DNA of 16,324 bases, taken from Actinomycetes bacterium. Lineage in GTDB: Bacteria; Actinomycetota; Acidimicrobiia; Acidimicrobiales; RAAP-2. Positions 7,353 to 14,223 of the stretch are shown here, in pieces. The number at the start of each line of letters is the position of its first letter. Within the stretch, counting starts at the first letter, position 1. A model generated the notes under the pieces. The model was not told the DNA's origin. It ran no database searches and saw only the letters and a list, made by a program, of their open reading frames with translations. The stretch is from the NCBI GenBank assembly GCA_021784205.1, contig JAJXTB010000054.1, positions 1 to 16,324 on the forward strand, given 5' to 3'. The position numbers and the translations under genes were made by a program.

Positions 7353-7399
7353 AGAACGAACACTCCCCTCGGGCCAAGCCCGAGGGGAGTGTTCGTTCT
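7353..7399 (-). terminator. 22-bp hairpin terminator after the permease gene
   Basis: The arms 7353-7374 and 7378-7399 are perfect complements with a 3-nt loop (CAA on the plus strand). The hairpin starts 8 nt beyond the permease stop (7408) on the minus strand. Since it is symmetric it could also stop plus-strand read-through, with the hairpin at 7237-7268 as a first barrier. No T-run follows. Confidence 0.85.
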
Positions 7400-7407
7400 A
7401 GTGCTGA

Positions 7408-8964
7408 CTAGCGAGCGGTCTCGAGCTCGCTCTGACGCTTCATTTGTGAAGCCACGTAACCGGTCGCCTTCTCGAGGAGGAAGTAGACGAGCCCCGAAAG
7501 GATCACTCCGCTGAAGACTGAGAAGTCCGCCCCCCCGTACCAGCCGGCGGTGCACACGCCCTTGACGGGGTTAGCGGCGCACGCCGCGCCGAAGTGGTTG
7601 GAGATCGGCGTCATCCAGTGGAACGGGAAGTTCACCGGCGGTGGCGCCTTCGAGTAGGAGATCGTGGCGGTCACCACGCCGACGACGAAGGCGATGATGG
7701 CGTTCCAGTTCACGCCGGTGGGGCCGCCGAAGTAGAGGCCGCCGCGGTCCGTGCGCTGGAGTTCAGCCGCGTGGTAGCGGTACTTGCGCAGTATCCAGTC
7801 AGTGATGTAGATGCCGAACCACGGGGCAATCCACAGGATCAGAACGCCGACGAACTCTTTCATGTAGAGCGAGAAGGTGTCTTGGAACATCGCCCAGATC
7901 GTCAGGAGACACGCGATGATGCTGTCCATCACGACGGCCTGGTAGCGCTTGAGGCGGATGCCCATCGCCTGGACCGACACGCCCGACGAGTACAGGTCCA
8001 TGGAATTGATGCCGAAGAGCTGGACGATCGCGAAAATCAGAAACAGCGCCACGAACCACGAGGGGATGAAGTGCTGGCCGTAGAGGGCGGCGAAGGGGTT
8101 CGCCCCGTTCCACGCGGCGACCTGGGAGCTCGAGGACAGGAACGTGAAGGTGAGGGCCCCGAGGATCATCAGTACGATCTCGGGCACCGCCGTGCCGAGG
8201 AAGACCCAGCCGACGATGGCGCTCTTCTTGGCGTCGCGTGGGATGTAGCGCGTGTAGTCGTTGCCGCACTCCGTCCAGCCCAGACCCGACAGGGCGAAGG
8301 TGAAGGCGAGGCCCGCGGTGTAGAGCTCCCAGTTCGCGTAGGGCGAGCCCTTGAAGCTCGCTGTTCCGTGCTTCAAGTCAAAGATCGCGAGCACCACGAA
8401 GATCGCCCCGAAGGGGATGATCAGCGCGCGCAGGACCTTGACCATGGTGGCGTGTCCGAGGAATGGCAAGACGGCTTGGATGGCGGCCGCCACGATGATG
8501 TAGGTGACCTTTAGCGGGCTAGACACGTGGATGCCCGCCATCTGGGAGAGCACGAGCGCCGCGCCGACGATGAGAATCAGGCCCTCGGTCTCAAAGCCCA
8601 ACTGGGTGATCCAGTTGAAGAAGCTCACCAGGCGCGATCCTCGCAGGCCGAACGCGGCTCGGCTGATTGTAAAGGCAGTCGTTCCGGCCTCGGGGCCCTG
8701 CAGCGACGCCACGCCCAGTAAGAGGAACGAGATGTTGCCGATGATGATGATGCTCAGCGCGGTGGTGAAGCTGAATCCAAATCCCATGAGCAGTGCGCCG
8801 TACACGAAGTACTCGACGTTGATCGACGTTCCCGCCCATAACGCCCCGATGTTGCGCGGGGTGGCCCAGCGCTCCGAATCGGGGATGAGGTCGATCCCGT
8901 GCTGTTCGATGTGGAATGGTTGATCCTCGGCTGACCCGTCGTGTGAGTCAATGGTTGTTGCCAC
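7408..8964 (-). CDS. NCS1 family nucleobase permease (cytosine/purine type)
   Basis: This is a polytopic cytoplasmic-membrane symporter of the nucleobase:cation symporter-1 family. The GTG 8964 start gives 518 aa, close to the family norm, with AGGGAGG 9 nt upstream; the frame continues further up without a better start. About 12 hydrophobic segments are visible. Family features include the N-terminal ERWATPRNIGALWAG stretch, an early LLMGFGFSFTTALSIIIIG helix, and the loop GWTECGNDYTRYIP, which corresponds to the NCS1 motif ending DYSRY. The neighbourhood holds a cytosine deaminase and upp, so cytosine is the favoured substrate, but uracil, purines, allantoin or hydantoins remain possible. 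The gene is isolated: a 22-bp hairpin terminator follows and divergent exported-protein genes flank it. Confidence 0.9.
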   Translation of the reverse strand: MATTIDSHDGSAEDQPFHIEQHGIDLIPDSERWATPRNIGALWAGTSINVEYFVYGALLMGFGFSFTTALSIIIIGNISFLLLGVASLQGPEAGTTAFTISRAAFGLRGSRLVSFFNWITQLGFETEGLILIVGAALVLSQMAGIHVSSPLKVTYIIVAAAIQAVLPFLGHATMVKVLRALIIPFGAIFVVLAIFDLKHGTASFKGSPYANWELYTAGLAFTFALSGLGWTECGNDYTRYIPRDAKKSAIVGWVFLGTAVPEIVLMILGALTFTFLSSSSQVAAWNGANPFAALYGQHFIPSWFVALFLIFAIVQLFGINSMDLYSSGVSVQAMGIRLKRYQAVVMDSIIACLLTIWAMFQDTFSLYMKEFVGVLILWIAPWFGIYITDWILRKYRYHAAELQRTDRGGLYFGGPTGVNWNAIIAFVVGVVTATISYSKAPPPVNFPFHWMTPISNHFGAACAANPVKGVCTAGWYGGADFSVFSGVILSGLVYFLLEKATGYVASQMKRQSELETAR

Positions 8965-8973
8965 TGGTGTGGT

Positions 8974-8980
8974 CCTCCCT
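8974..8980 (-). promoter_or_regulatory. Ribosome binding site of the permease gene
   Basis: AGGGAGG on the minus strand lies 9 nt from GTG 8964. It is the reason for choosing that start over longer versions of the frame, whose added residues have no permease resemblance. Confidence 0.7.
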
Positions 8981-8999
8981 AATAGATGTGGACATCCGA

Positions 9000-9025
9000 T
9001 ACGACCCCGTGAGGGGCTGGTCGTA
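9000..9025 (-). other. Inverted repeat in the upstream region of the permease gene
   Basis: TACGACC (9000-9006) pairs with GGTCGTA (9019-9025) across a 12-nt interior that contains extra C/G pairing (CC against GGGG). It ends about 35 nt before GTG 8964, so it is either a hairpin in the leader or a binding site. I see no TPP or purine riboswitch core around it. Confidence 0.4.
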
Positions 9026-9074
9026 CGCGGATAGTCTGCCCGATCGCTCTGGCGCGGCGCGCCATTGGCGGCCC

Positions 9075-9084
9075 GAAACGTTTC
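9075..9084. promoter_or_regulatory. Palindrome GAAACGTTTC, possible operator
   Basis: This is a perfect 10-bp palindrome in the 223-bp divergent region between the permease (start 8964) and the exported protein gene (start 9188). It stands about 110 bp from each start. LacI-type and other dimeric regulators bind sites of this form, but no regulator gene is in the window. The role is a guess. Confidence 0.3.
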
Positions 9085-9113
9085 CACTCTGTTAATTCCG
9101 AGTTTCACTGCCT

Positions 9114-9162
9114 TCTGACGGGCACCACAGACTCCTCTCAGGCTGGCTGGCGAGGATGGTTT
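9114..9162 (+). promoter_or_regulatory. Conserved upstream block, copy B
   Basis: This is the partner of 5467-5515: TCTGA, CACCACAG and GCGAGGATGGTTT occur at the same spacing. It ends 25 nt before ATG 9188 (copy A ends 27 nt before its ATG). Its location directly upstream of the second DUF5666-like exported protein suggests that the two transcription units are co-regulated. Confidence 0.6.
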
Positions 9163-9187
9163 CGTCCGCTACTGAAAGGTTGTCAAC

Positions 9188-10339
9188 ATGTATCGCTCCA
9201 AGAGGAATACGGTCATCAAGCGCCTGAGCGCGTCGGCTGCCGTGACCCTGGCGGTGGCCGCGGCGGGGATCGGCGTTGCCGCCGCGTCAACCCACACGTC
9301 CTCCGCCCCGTCGGCGTCGACGACGATGCTGGGCACCGTTCTGACCAGCAACGACCAGAGCACCGGCACTATCGAGGGCGTCATCAGCGCGATGAGCCCG
9401 ACCACGATCTCCGTGACGAGTTCGTCGGGCACGACGACCTTCACGGTCAACACCACGACAAGCATCACCGACAACGGTGTTGCGGGCGGGATCAGCAATC
9501 TCGCCCTTGGTGACGAGGTGACAGTCACTCCTTCGTCGAGTGACGCGACCGTCGCGGCCAGCGTGGCAATCACTTCGTCATCGTCTGGTGCCCCGTCAAC
9601 GTCGACGCCGGTGAACGCCGAGGGCGTCATCTCGGCGCTGTCGGCAACCTCGTTTACCGTCACGACCGGAGGCGGGTCCACAGTGACCTATGCGATTGAC
9701 GCATCCACCACCGTTCGCGCGGGCGACACCACGGTGCCGCCGAGCTTCCTCGCGATTGGTGAGTCGGTGTCGGTGGAGTCCTCCAGCACCGCGGGGACAG
9801 CCGGTTCGATCGACATCGAGCTCAGTCACGTCACCGGTCAGGTCACCGGCGTCTCGAACGGCGTGATCACGATCACGACGACCTCGGGAGCGACCGTGGA
9901 CATCCAGACCAGTTCGCTCACCAACTTCTACCTGCAGGGATCGAGCGCCAGCGTCGCGGATGTGCAGGTGGGCTCCTACGTCGGGGCTCTGGGCGTGGAG
10001 CTGACGTCGGGTACGTTCAACGCTCTCTCGGTCGGCCTGAGCCCGAGCGCCACGACATCGGGCGATGAGAACGGTCAGGGCGACGACAACAACCAGGGTG
10101 TCGGACTGGCGCTGGGCGAAGAGGCCCACGGAGACGTCCACGGTGACAGCCACGGCCACGGCCTCGGCCTCGGCCTCGGACTTGGTCTCGGAGTTGGCCA
10201 CGACCACGGCCACGGCCACGGCCAGTCCCAGGGTGACGGTCAGTCCCAGGGTGACGGTCAGTCCCAGGGTGACGGTCAGTCCCAGGTCGGTGTCGGTGCG
10301 GGCGTCGCGGCGAGCGTGACCTCGGGACTTGGCGACTAG
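9188..10339 (+). CDS. Exported DUF5666-like repeat protein with His/Gly-rich tail
   Basis: This is a 383-aa exported protein. The start ATG 9188 has GAAAGG about 8 nt upstream. The signal peptide (MYRSKRNTVIKRL, core about 14-33) probably ends at AAAS around residue 33. Three DUF5666-like modules follow at about 61-130, 143-210 and 214-285, for example EGVISAMSPTTISVTSSSGT and EGVISALSATSFTV, the same pattern as in the protein encoded at 5663. The last 95 residues are low complexity: Asp/Asn-rich, then HGD/HGHG, a GL run, HDHGHGHG and three GQSQGD repeats. The His pairs could bind metal, but this is inference. A strong GNRA-loop hairpin follows. Function is unknown. It is a paralogue of the 5663 product by module pattern and shared upstream block. 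Confidence 0.82.
   Translation: MYRSKRNTVIKRLSASAAVTLAVAAAGIGVAAASTHTSSAPSASTTMLGTVLTSNDQSTGTIEGVISAMSPTTISVTSSSGTTTFTVNTTTSITDNGVAGGISNLALGDEVTVTPSSSDATVAASVAITSSSSGAPSTSTPVNAEGVISALSATSFTVTTGGGSTVTYAIDASTTVRAGDTTVPPSFLAIGESVSVESSSTAGTAGSIDIELSHVTGQVTGVSNGVITITTTSGATVDIQTSSLTNFYLQGSSASVADVQVGSYVGALGVELTSGTFNALSVGLSPSATTSGDENGQGDDNNQGVGLALGEEAHGDVHGDSHGHGLGLGLGLGLGVGHDHGHGHGQSQGDGQSQGDGQSQGDGQSQVGVGAGVAASVTSGLGD
10223..10286 (+). repeat. 18-bp tandem repeat coding QSQGDG
   Basis: The unit CAGTCCCAGGGTGACGGT occurs three times exactly (10223, 10241, 10259) plus 10 bases of a fourth copy. It is preceded by short GGCCAC (His-Gly) and GGCCTC (Gly-Leu) repeats. Exact in-frame units can change copy number by slippage without breaking the frame. 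Confidence 0.95.
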
Positions 10340-10364
10340 ATCATTTCGCAGTATCCCCCAACGG

Positions 10365-10398
10365 CAACGAACCCGGGTGGCGACACCCGGGTTCGTTG
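10365..10398 (+). terminator. 15-bp hairpin terminator with GCGA loop
   Basis: CAACGAACCCGGGTG (10365-10379) pairs perfectly with 10384-10398 across a GCGA (GNRA) tetraloop. It lies 25 nt after the stop of the His/Gly-tail protein and 111 nt before the next gene. There is no strong T-run. Confidence 0.85.
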
Positions 10399-10509
10399 TG
10401 TGGCTTGCTGAGATCATTCTCCGAATCCGTGACCGTGCGCGAATAGAGGTTCTTGCTAAGTTGCGCAGGAGAACCGGGGGGGACTGGTTCTCGGTGAAAG
10501 TGGGGGAAT

Positions 10510-12408
10510 ATGTCCGCAACTGTGGATCGTCGCAGGTTCTTGACGCACTCGGCGGCGACCATCGGTGGGGTGGCGATGGCCGGAACCGTTGTCGACGGGC
10601 TCGTCGCGGACTTCGCGAGCGCCGCGACGGGTATCAATTCCGGTAGGCCGAAGATGGGCGGCACGCTCAAGGTCGGACTGATCTCCGACGTGCCGAACTA
10701 CCACAATTTCAACGGGGCTCAGGGCAAGATGGACGCGTCGGGCTTTTGTGTCGCGAATGCACTCTATGACGCACTGTTCGTCGCGTCGGCGAACGGCAAG
10801 ACGTGGGTGCCGATGCTGGCCCTGTCGGCGACGCCGAACTCCTCCTACACGGTGTGGACGGTGAAATTACGCCAGGGTGTCACTTTCAGCAACGGCGATC
10901 CCTTTAATGCGGACATCGTTGTGGCCAACTTCAACGCTGCGGCCGCCGACCCGACGGTCGGCACAGCGATCCGTCCGATCATCGCCAAGGTGACAGCTAC
11001 GGACACCTACACGGTGGTCTTCAACCTGGTCATACCGTTCTCGACGTTCCCGATCAGCGCGCTGAGCGAGCAGCAGACCGCCTACATGGCCCACCCGAGC
11101 TCGTTGGTGAAGGGCTATACCGGCAATCCGCTTGGGACCGGCCCCTTCGTCGTCACCTCGTGGCAGGTGGGCTACCAGTCGAACTTCAAGAAGAACAAGA
11201 ACTACTGGCGCGCCGACGCGCACAACCGCCAGTTGCCCTACCTCGACGGGATCAGCTTTCACACGATCCCCGACGACCCGACGCGCAACCAGGCCCTGCA
11301 GTCGGGCCAGGTTGACATGATCCTCACCCAGGACGGCGCGAGCGTGGCGGCGCTCAAGCACATGAAGGGCATCACGTACCGCACGGACGTGAACGACCCG
11401 CTCGACCCGTCGGTCAACTGCCTGATCGTCAACACCACGGGCACGATGAACCAGTACTTCGCCTGGGCCGGTGAGTTCGCCGGCGCCGGCGTGCCGGGCG
11501 CCCTGTCGTACCTGATGCAGGGCCAACCCGTGCCCCAACAGGTGCAGATGGCCGACTGGATGGGAACCCTGGGGGCCGTGGACCCCTCGACGCTGTCGTG
11601 GAACACGAAGCTCAAGCCGGTGCTGAACGACGTGTCGATCCGTCACGCGTGCGCGATGGCGATCAATCGCACCGCGTACCAGAAGGTGATCGCCGGGGGT
11701 GTCGGCGCGGTCGCCGACGGCGTTTATCGCAAGAGTTCGCAGTACTACCGCAACCCCAAGTACCCGGCGTTCAACCCGAAGAAGGCCAAGTCTTTGGTCG
11801 AGGCTTACAAGGCCAAGAACGGCGTCTCCAAGGTGGGATTTGTCATCGACATCGTCTCGGGCAGCTCCTCGGAGCAGAAGCTCTTCGCGTTCATCCAGCA
11901 GCAGCTGGGCGCGATCGGCATCACGGTGACCCCGCGGCCCTCGACGCAGTCCCAGCTCATCCAGAACGTGATCCTGGGCGAGTACGACTGCTCCTCGTGG
12001 AACCAGTTCGGCGGGGTGGACCCCTCGATCAACTACGTGTGGTGGAACTCTCAGCCGGCGACCACCCCGCTTACCCAGGGTGGGATGGGGCTGTCGGCGC
12101 TGCCCGCGGGTACTTTCATCGCGGGAGCGGTGAACTTCGCGCACCAGGGCGACCCGGTCATCGAAGGTTCGATGCTCAAGGCCCTCGCGTCCAAGCCCAA
12201 CAGCGCCGCCTACAAGGGGGCCTGGGCCACGGTGAACGCGCGCTTCGCCAAGGACATTCCGTACCTGTTCCTCAACACCCTCGTCACCGCGTGGGCCGCG
12301 CGCACGAACGTCCAGAACTGGGCGTTCGCCACGGCCGGCGACGGAGTCACGCGCTGCCTGAACCCCGACGGCGGATCGACCCGCTGGGACCAGATCTGGA
12401 AGAAGTAG
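10510..12408 (+). CDS. Tat-exported ABC solute-binding protein, family 5 (peptide/nickel type)
   Basis: This is a 632-aa extracytoplasmic binding protein that would deliver a substrate to an ABC importer. The N-terminus DRRRFLTHSAA (6-16) is a twin-arginine signal, and a likely cleavage follows FASA near residue 38, so export in folded form is expected; there is no lipobox cysteine. The body has the SBP family 5 layout: GGTLKVGLISD (50-60), the early VWTVKLRQGVTFSNGDPFNADIVV-type segment around 115-135, GTGPFVV, and WTECH-free C-terminal lobe. GGGGGA precedes ATG 10510. No permease or ATPase subunit is adjacent: the next gene converges from the other strand 4 bp away. The ligand cannot be called from sequence; oligopeptides, nickel chelates and other solutes are all known for this family. 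Confidence 0.9.
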   Translation: MSATVDRRRFLTHSAATIGGVAMAGTVVDGLVADFASAATGINSGRPKMGGTLKVGLISDVPNYHNFNGAQGKMDASGFCVANALYDALFVASANGKTWVPMLALSATPNSSYTVWTVKLRQGVTFSNGDPFNADIVVANFNAAAADPTVGTAIRPIIAKVTATDTYTVVFNLVIPFSTFPISALSEQQTAYMAHPSSLVKGYTGNPLGTGPFVVTSWQVGYQSNFKKNKNYWRADAHNRQLPYLDGISFHTIPDDPTRNQALQSGQVDMILTQDGASVAALKHMKGITYRTDVNDPLDPSVNCLIVNTTGTMNQYFAWAGEFAGAGVPGALSYLMQGQPVPQQVQMADWMGTLGAVDPSTLSWNTKLKPVLNDVSIRHACAMAINRTAYQKVIAGGVGAVADGVYRKSSQYYRNPKYPAFNPKKAKSLVEAYKAKNGVSKVGFVIDIVSGSSSEQKLFAFIQQQLGAIGITVTPRPSTQSQLIQNVILGEYDCSSWNQFGGVDPSINYVWWNSQPATTPLTQGGMGLSALPAGTFIAGAVNFAHQGDPVIEGSMLKALASKPNSAAYKGAWATVNARFAKDIPYLFLNTLVTAWAARTNVQNWAFATAGDGVTRCLNPDGGSTRWDQIWKK

Positions 12409-12412
12409 TCCG

Positions 12413-13561
12413 CTAGACCGAGACCCGACCGTGGACGCTCCTCCACCACCACAGGGTGGTGGAGGCCAGCGTGGCCGACGTGATGGCGACCAGCGTGAAG
12501 GGCAGCGCCGGGTCCTTGGTAAAGAGCACGCCCGAGAATGCGGCGGCCAGGGCGAGCGACGCCGTGCTCGCGGTCGAAGACAGCCCCTGGCGGCGACTGA
12601 GCTCGCGGTCGTGGGCGCCCTGGGTGAGCAGCGAGGACACTGAGGGCATCGACAGTGACGTGGCGACGGCCTCGAGGGAGCCCAAGCTCACGAGGGCCAC
12701 GTTGGAGTGGATGTGCGGGTAGAGCGCGAGGAAGAACGCGCCGTTGAAGAGGCCGATCAGGGCGATCGCGCGGCGATTGGCGTGGTCGGCGAGCCAGCCG
12801 CCGACGCGACTCAGGGCCACCCAGGGGACGGCGAACATCGTCCAGCTGAGGCGGATCTGCAGCGTCGAGGCGTGGTGCGCGTGCATCAGGAGGGTCCAGC
12901 ACGCCTCGTAGACGCCCACCGTCATGCCGCTGGCGCTCGCGGCGACGAGGGCGCCGACGAGCTGTCGGTTCCAGCGCAGGCGAATGAGCGGACCCGACGT
13001 GAAGTCCGACTCGCCGAGGTCGAGGTGGGTTGAGCGCAGCGCCGCGCCGAGGCTGATGAGGCCGGTGACGAAGAAGGCCCAACCGAGGGCGTTCACGTTC
13101 ACCGCTACGCCGATCAGCGGACCGATCGCGACGCCGAAGAGCTGGGCGGCGAGGATGCGCGAGATAGCGCGGCCGCGGCGCGCCTCGGGAAAGAGCGCCG
13201 AGACCGCCGAGAGCGCCGCGACCTCGAAGGCGCTCGCCGACGCGCCCTGGAAGACACGCGTCAAGGCGAACCAGGGCGCGTGCAACGGCAGGAGATAGGT
13301 CATCGACGCGAAGCCGTAGACCACGAGGCTGGTGATGAGGATGCGCCGGCGACCGAAGCGGTCGGCGACGTGGCCCATCAGGTACTGCGTGGCCACGCCG
13401 GCGATGAAGAACGACGCCTGGATCACGCCGATCACACTCGGCGTGCCTCCTCGGTGCTCGAGGAAGAGCGGCAGCAAAGGGAGCCCCAATGTGGCCCCGG
13501 TCCACTGCAGGGCCACGATGAGCGTGAGCCGACGCAGGGTCTGCTCTGGGGACGCGGGCAT
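12413..13561 (-). CDS. MFS transporter, DHA-type drug/metabolite exporter-like
   Basis: This is a 382-aa major facilitator superfamily protein of the cytoplasmic membrane, with about 12 hydrophobic segments in two halves. The first inter-helix loop carries motif A (GHVADRFGRRR, 63-73) and the second half has its weaker copy (GGWLADHANRR, 254-264). The length of about 380 and LTRVFQGASASAFEVA (100-115) fit 12-helix drug:H+ antiporter relatives; the substrate is unknown. ATG 13561 has no ribosome binding site but has TAGCCT 7 nt upstream. The CadD-like gene lies 27 nt upstream on the same strand. The 3' end converges on the binding-protein gene with a 4-bp gap. Confidence 0.88.
   Translation of the reverse strand: MPASPEQTLRRLTLIVALQWTGATLGLPLLPLFLEHRGGTPSVIGVIQASFFIAGVATQYLMGHVADRFGRRRILITSLVVYGFASMTYLLPLHAPWFALTRVFQGASASAFEVAALSAVSALFPEARRGRAISRILAAQLFGVAIGPLIGVAVNVNALGWAFFVTGLISLGAALRSTHLDLGESDFTSGPLIRLRWNRQLVGALVAASASGMTVGVYEACWTLLMHAHHASTLQIRLSWTMFAVPWVALSRVGGWLADHANRRAIALIGLFNGAFFLALYPHIHSNVALVSLGSLEAVATSLSMPSVSSLLTQGAHDRELSRRQGLSSTASTASLALAAAFSGVLFTKDPALPFTLVAITSATLASTTLWWWRSVHGRVSV
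12440..12465. terminator. 11-bp hairpin inside the MFS 3' end
   Basis: CCTCCACCACC and its complement flank an ACAG loop, 31 nt after the binding-protein stop (12408) but within the final codons (WWW) of the convergent MFS gene. It is the only terminator candidate for the binding-protein transcript. The dual coding role makes this uncertain. Confidence 0.4.
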
Positions 13562-13568
13562 TACGTAG

Positions 13569-13574
13569 AGGCTA
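13569..13574 (-). promoter_or_regulatory. -10-like hexamer of the MFS gene
   Basis: TAGCCT on the minus strand stands 7 nt before ATG 13561 and matches TANNNT. It fits a leaderless transcript internal to the pair with the CadD-like gene, since it lies in the 27-nt gap between them. Confidence 0.35.
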
Positions 13575-13588
13575 GTGGTCGCCCCTGG

Positions 13589-14155
13589 TTACAGGGTGTG
13601 GCACTCGAAGAGGATCAACACGCCGAGCGCGCCGTAGACGATCGGCACGAGACGCGACGAGTGGCGCGCACCCCATGCGACGACGCTCGCTCGCGCGGCG
13701 AGGGCTTGGGCCGACGTCACGAAGGCGAACTCGAGGACGGCGAAGGTGGCGAGCATCGCGAGGGCGCCGATGACGCCGGTGGCGCGCAGCAGTGGAGTCC
13801 ACACCGCGACGTTGTCGCCACCCAGGGCGAGCGTCGCGAGGAACGTCGTCGCCGCCCCGCGCCGGTGTTGCTCGCGTGAGGGTTCGTCGCGCCGACGCCA
13901 CGCGTGCACGGCCAGCGCAAAGGGCGCGATGGCGAGTACGCCCACCAGGCGCAGGGGGACGGCAGAGAGCGCCGAACCCACCGCGGCCGCGATTCCCACG
14001 AGAGCGCCCACGCCGAGCACCTGGGCCCAGGCCACGCGACGGTGCCGTGCGGCGGGTGTCACTGCGAGTTGGGCGGCGAAGGCGAAGTAGTCGTCGACCA
14101 TCGTGCCGACGTACGCGAGTGCCGCAACGAGAACATCACCAGAGAGCGCGTGCAC
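13589..14155 (-). CDS. CadD-like LysE-superfamily transporter (cadmium resistance family)
   Basis: This is a 188-aa membrane protein with about five to six hydrophobic segments. It resembles staphylococcal CadD: ALAYVGTMVDD (12-22) corresponds to the start helix, TLALGGDNVAVWTPLL (108-123) to the conserved GADN segment, and VYGALGVLILFE (173-184) to the last helix ending in a Glu. In CadD these acidic positions sit in helices thought to serve cation export. Family membership is well supported. Cadmium as substrate is inferred, and no ArsR/CadC-type regulator or other metal gene is nearby. The start is GTG 14155 with no ribosome binding site but TAATGT 6 nt upstream. It is followed after 27 nt by the MFS gene. 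Confidence 0.78.
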   Translation of the reverse strand: MHALSGDVLVAALAYVGTMVDDYFAFAAQLAVTPAARHRRVAWAQVLGVGALVGIAAAVGSALSAVPLRLVGVLAIAPFALAVHAWRRRDEPSREQHRRGAATTFLATLALGGDNVAVWTPLLRATGVIGALAMLATFAVLEFAFVTSAQALAARASVVAWGARHSSRLVPIVYGALGVLILFECHTL

Positions 14156-14159
14156 GCGT

Positions 14160-14210
14160 CGACATTACCGGCGGGTTGGAATGGCACCCAGGTGGCCAGG
14201 GCTAATGTCG
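14160..14210. promoter_or_regulatory. Divergent promoter pair in an inverted repeat
   Basis: CGACATTA (14160-14167) and TAATGTCG (14203-14210) are perfect 8-bp inverted arms 35 bp apart. Each includes a TAATGT hexamer pointing outward: 6 nt before GTG 14155 on the minus strand, 15 nt before ATG 14224 on the plus strand. The arms therefore hold the likely -10 elements of the CadD-like and dehydratase genes. The wider symmetry could also be an operator. No good -35 is seen. Confidence 0.45.
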
Positions 14211-14223
14211 GACGAGAGGAAAC

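Noticed and set aside
8965..9110. TPP or purine riboswitch before the NCS1 permease
   Set aside because: Some NCS1 permeases are under TPP riboswitches, but the conserved TPP core segments are not present and no purine-riboswitch loops are visible.
10223..10286. CRISPR-like short direct repeats
   Set aside because: The units are contiguous 18-bp coding repeats without spacers, inside an open reading frame.
10867..12144. 425-codon minus-strand frame within the solute-binding protein gene
   Set aside because: Shadow composition rich in Arg, Val, His and Gly with no recognisable motif; the plus-strand gene has a clear signal peptide and family layout.
12210..13505. 431-codon minus-strand frame overlapping the MFS gene in another frame
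   Set aside because: Arg/Pro-rich without membrane segments, and it runs past the MFS stop into the antisense of the binding-protein gene.
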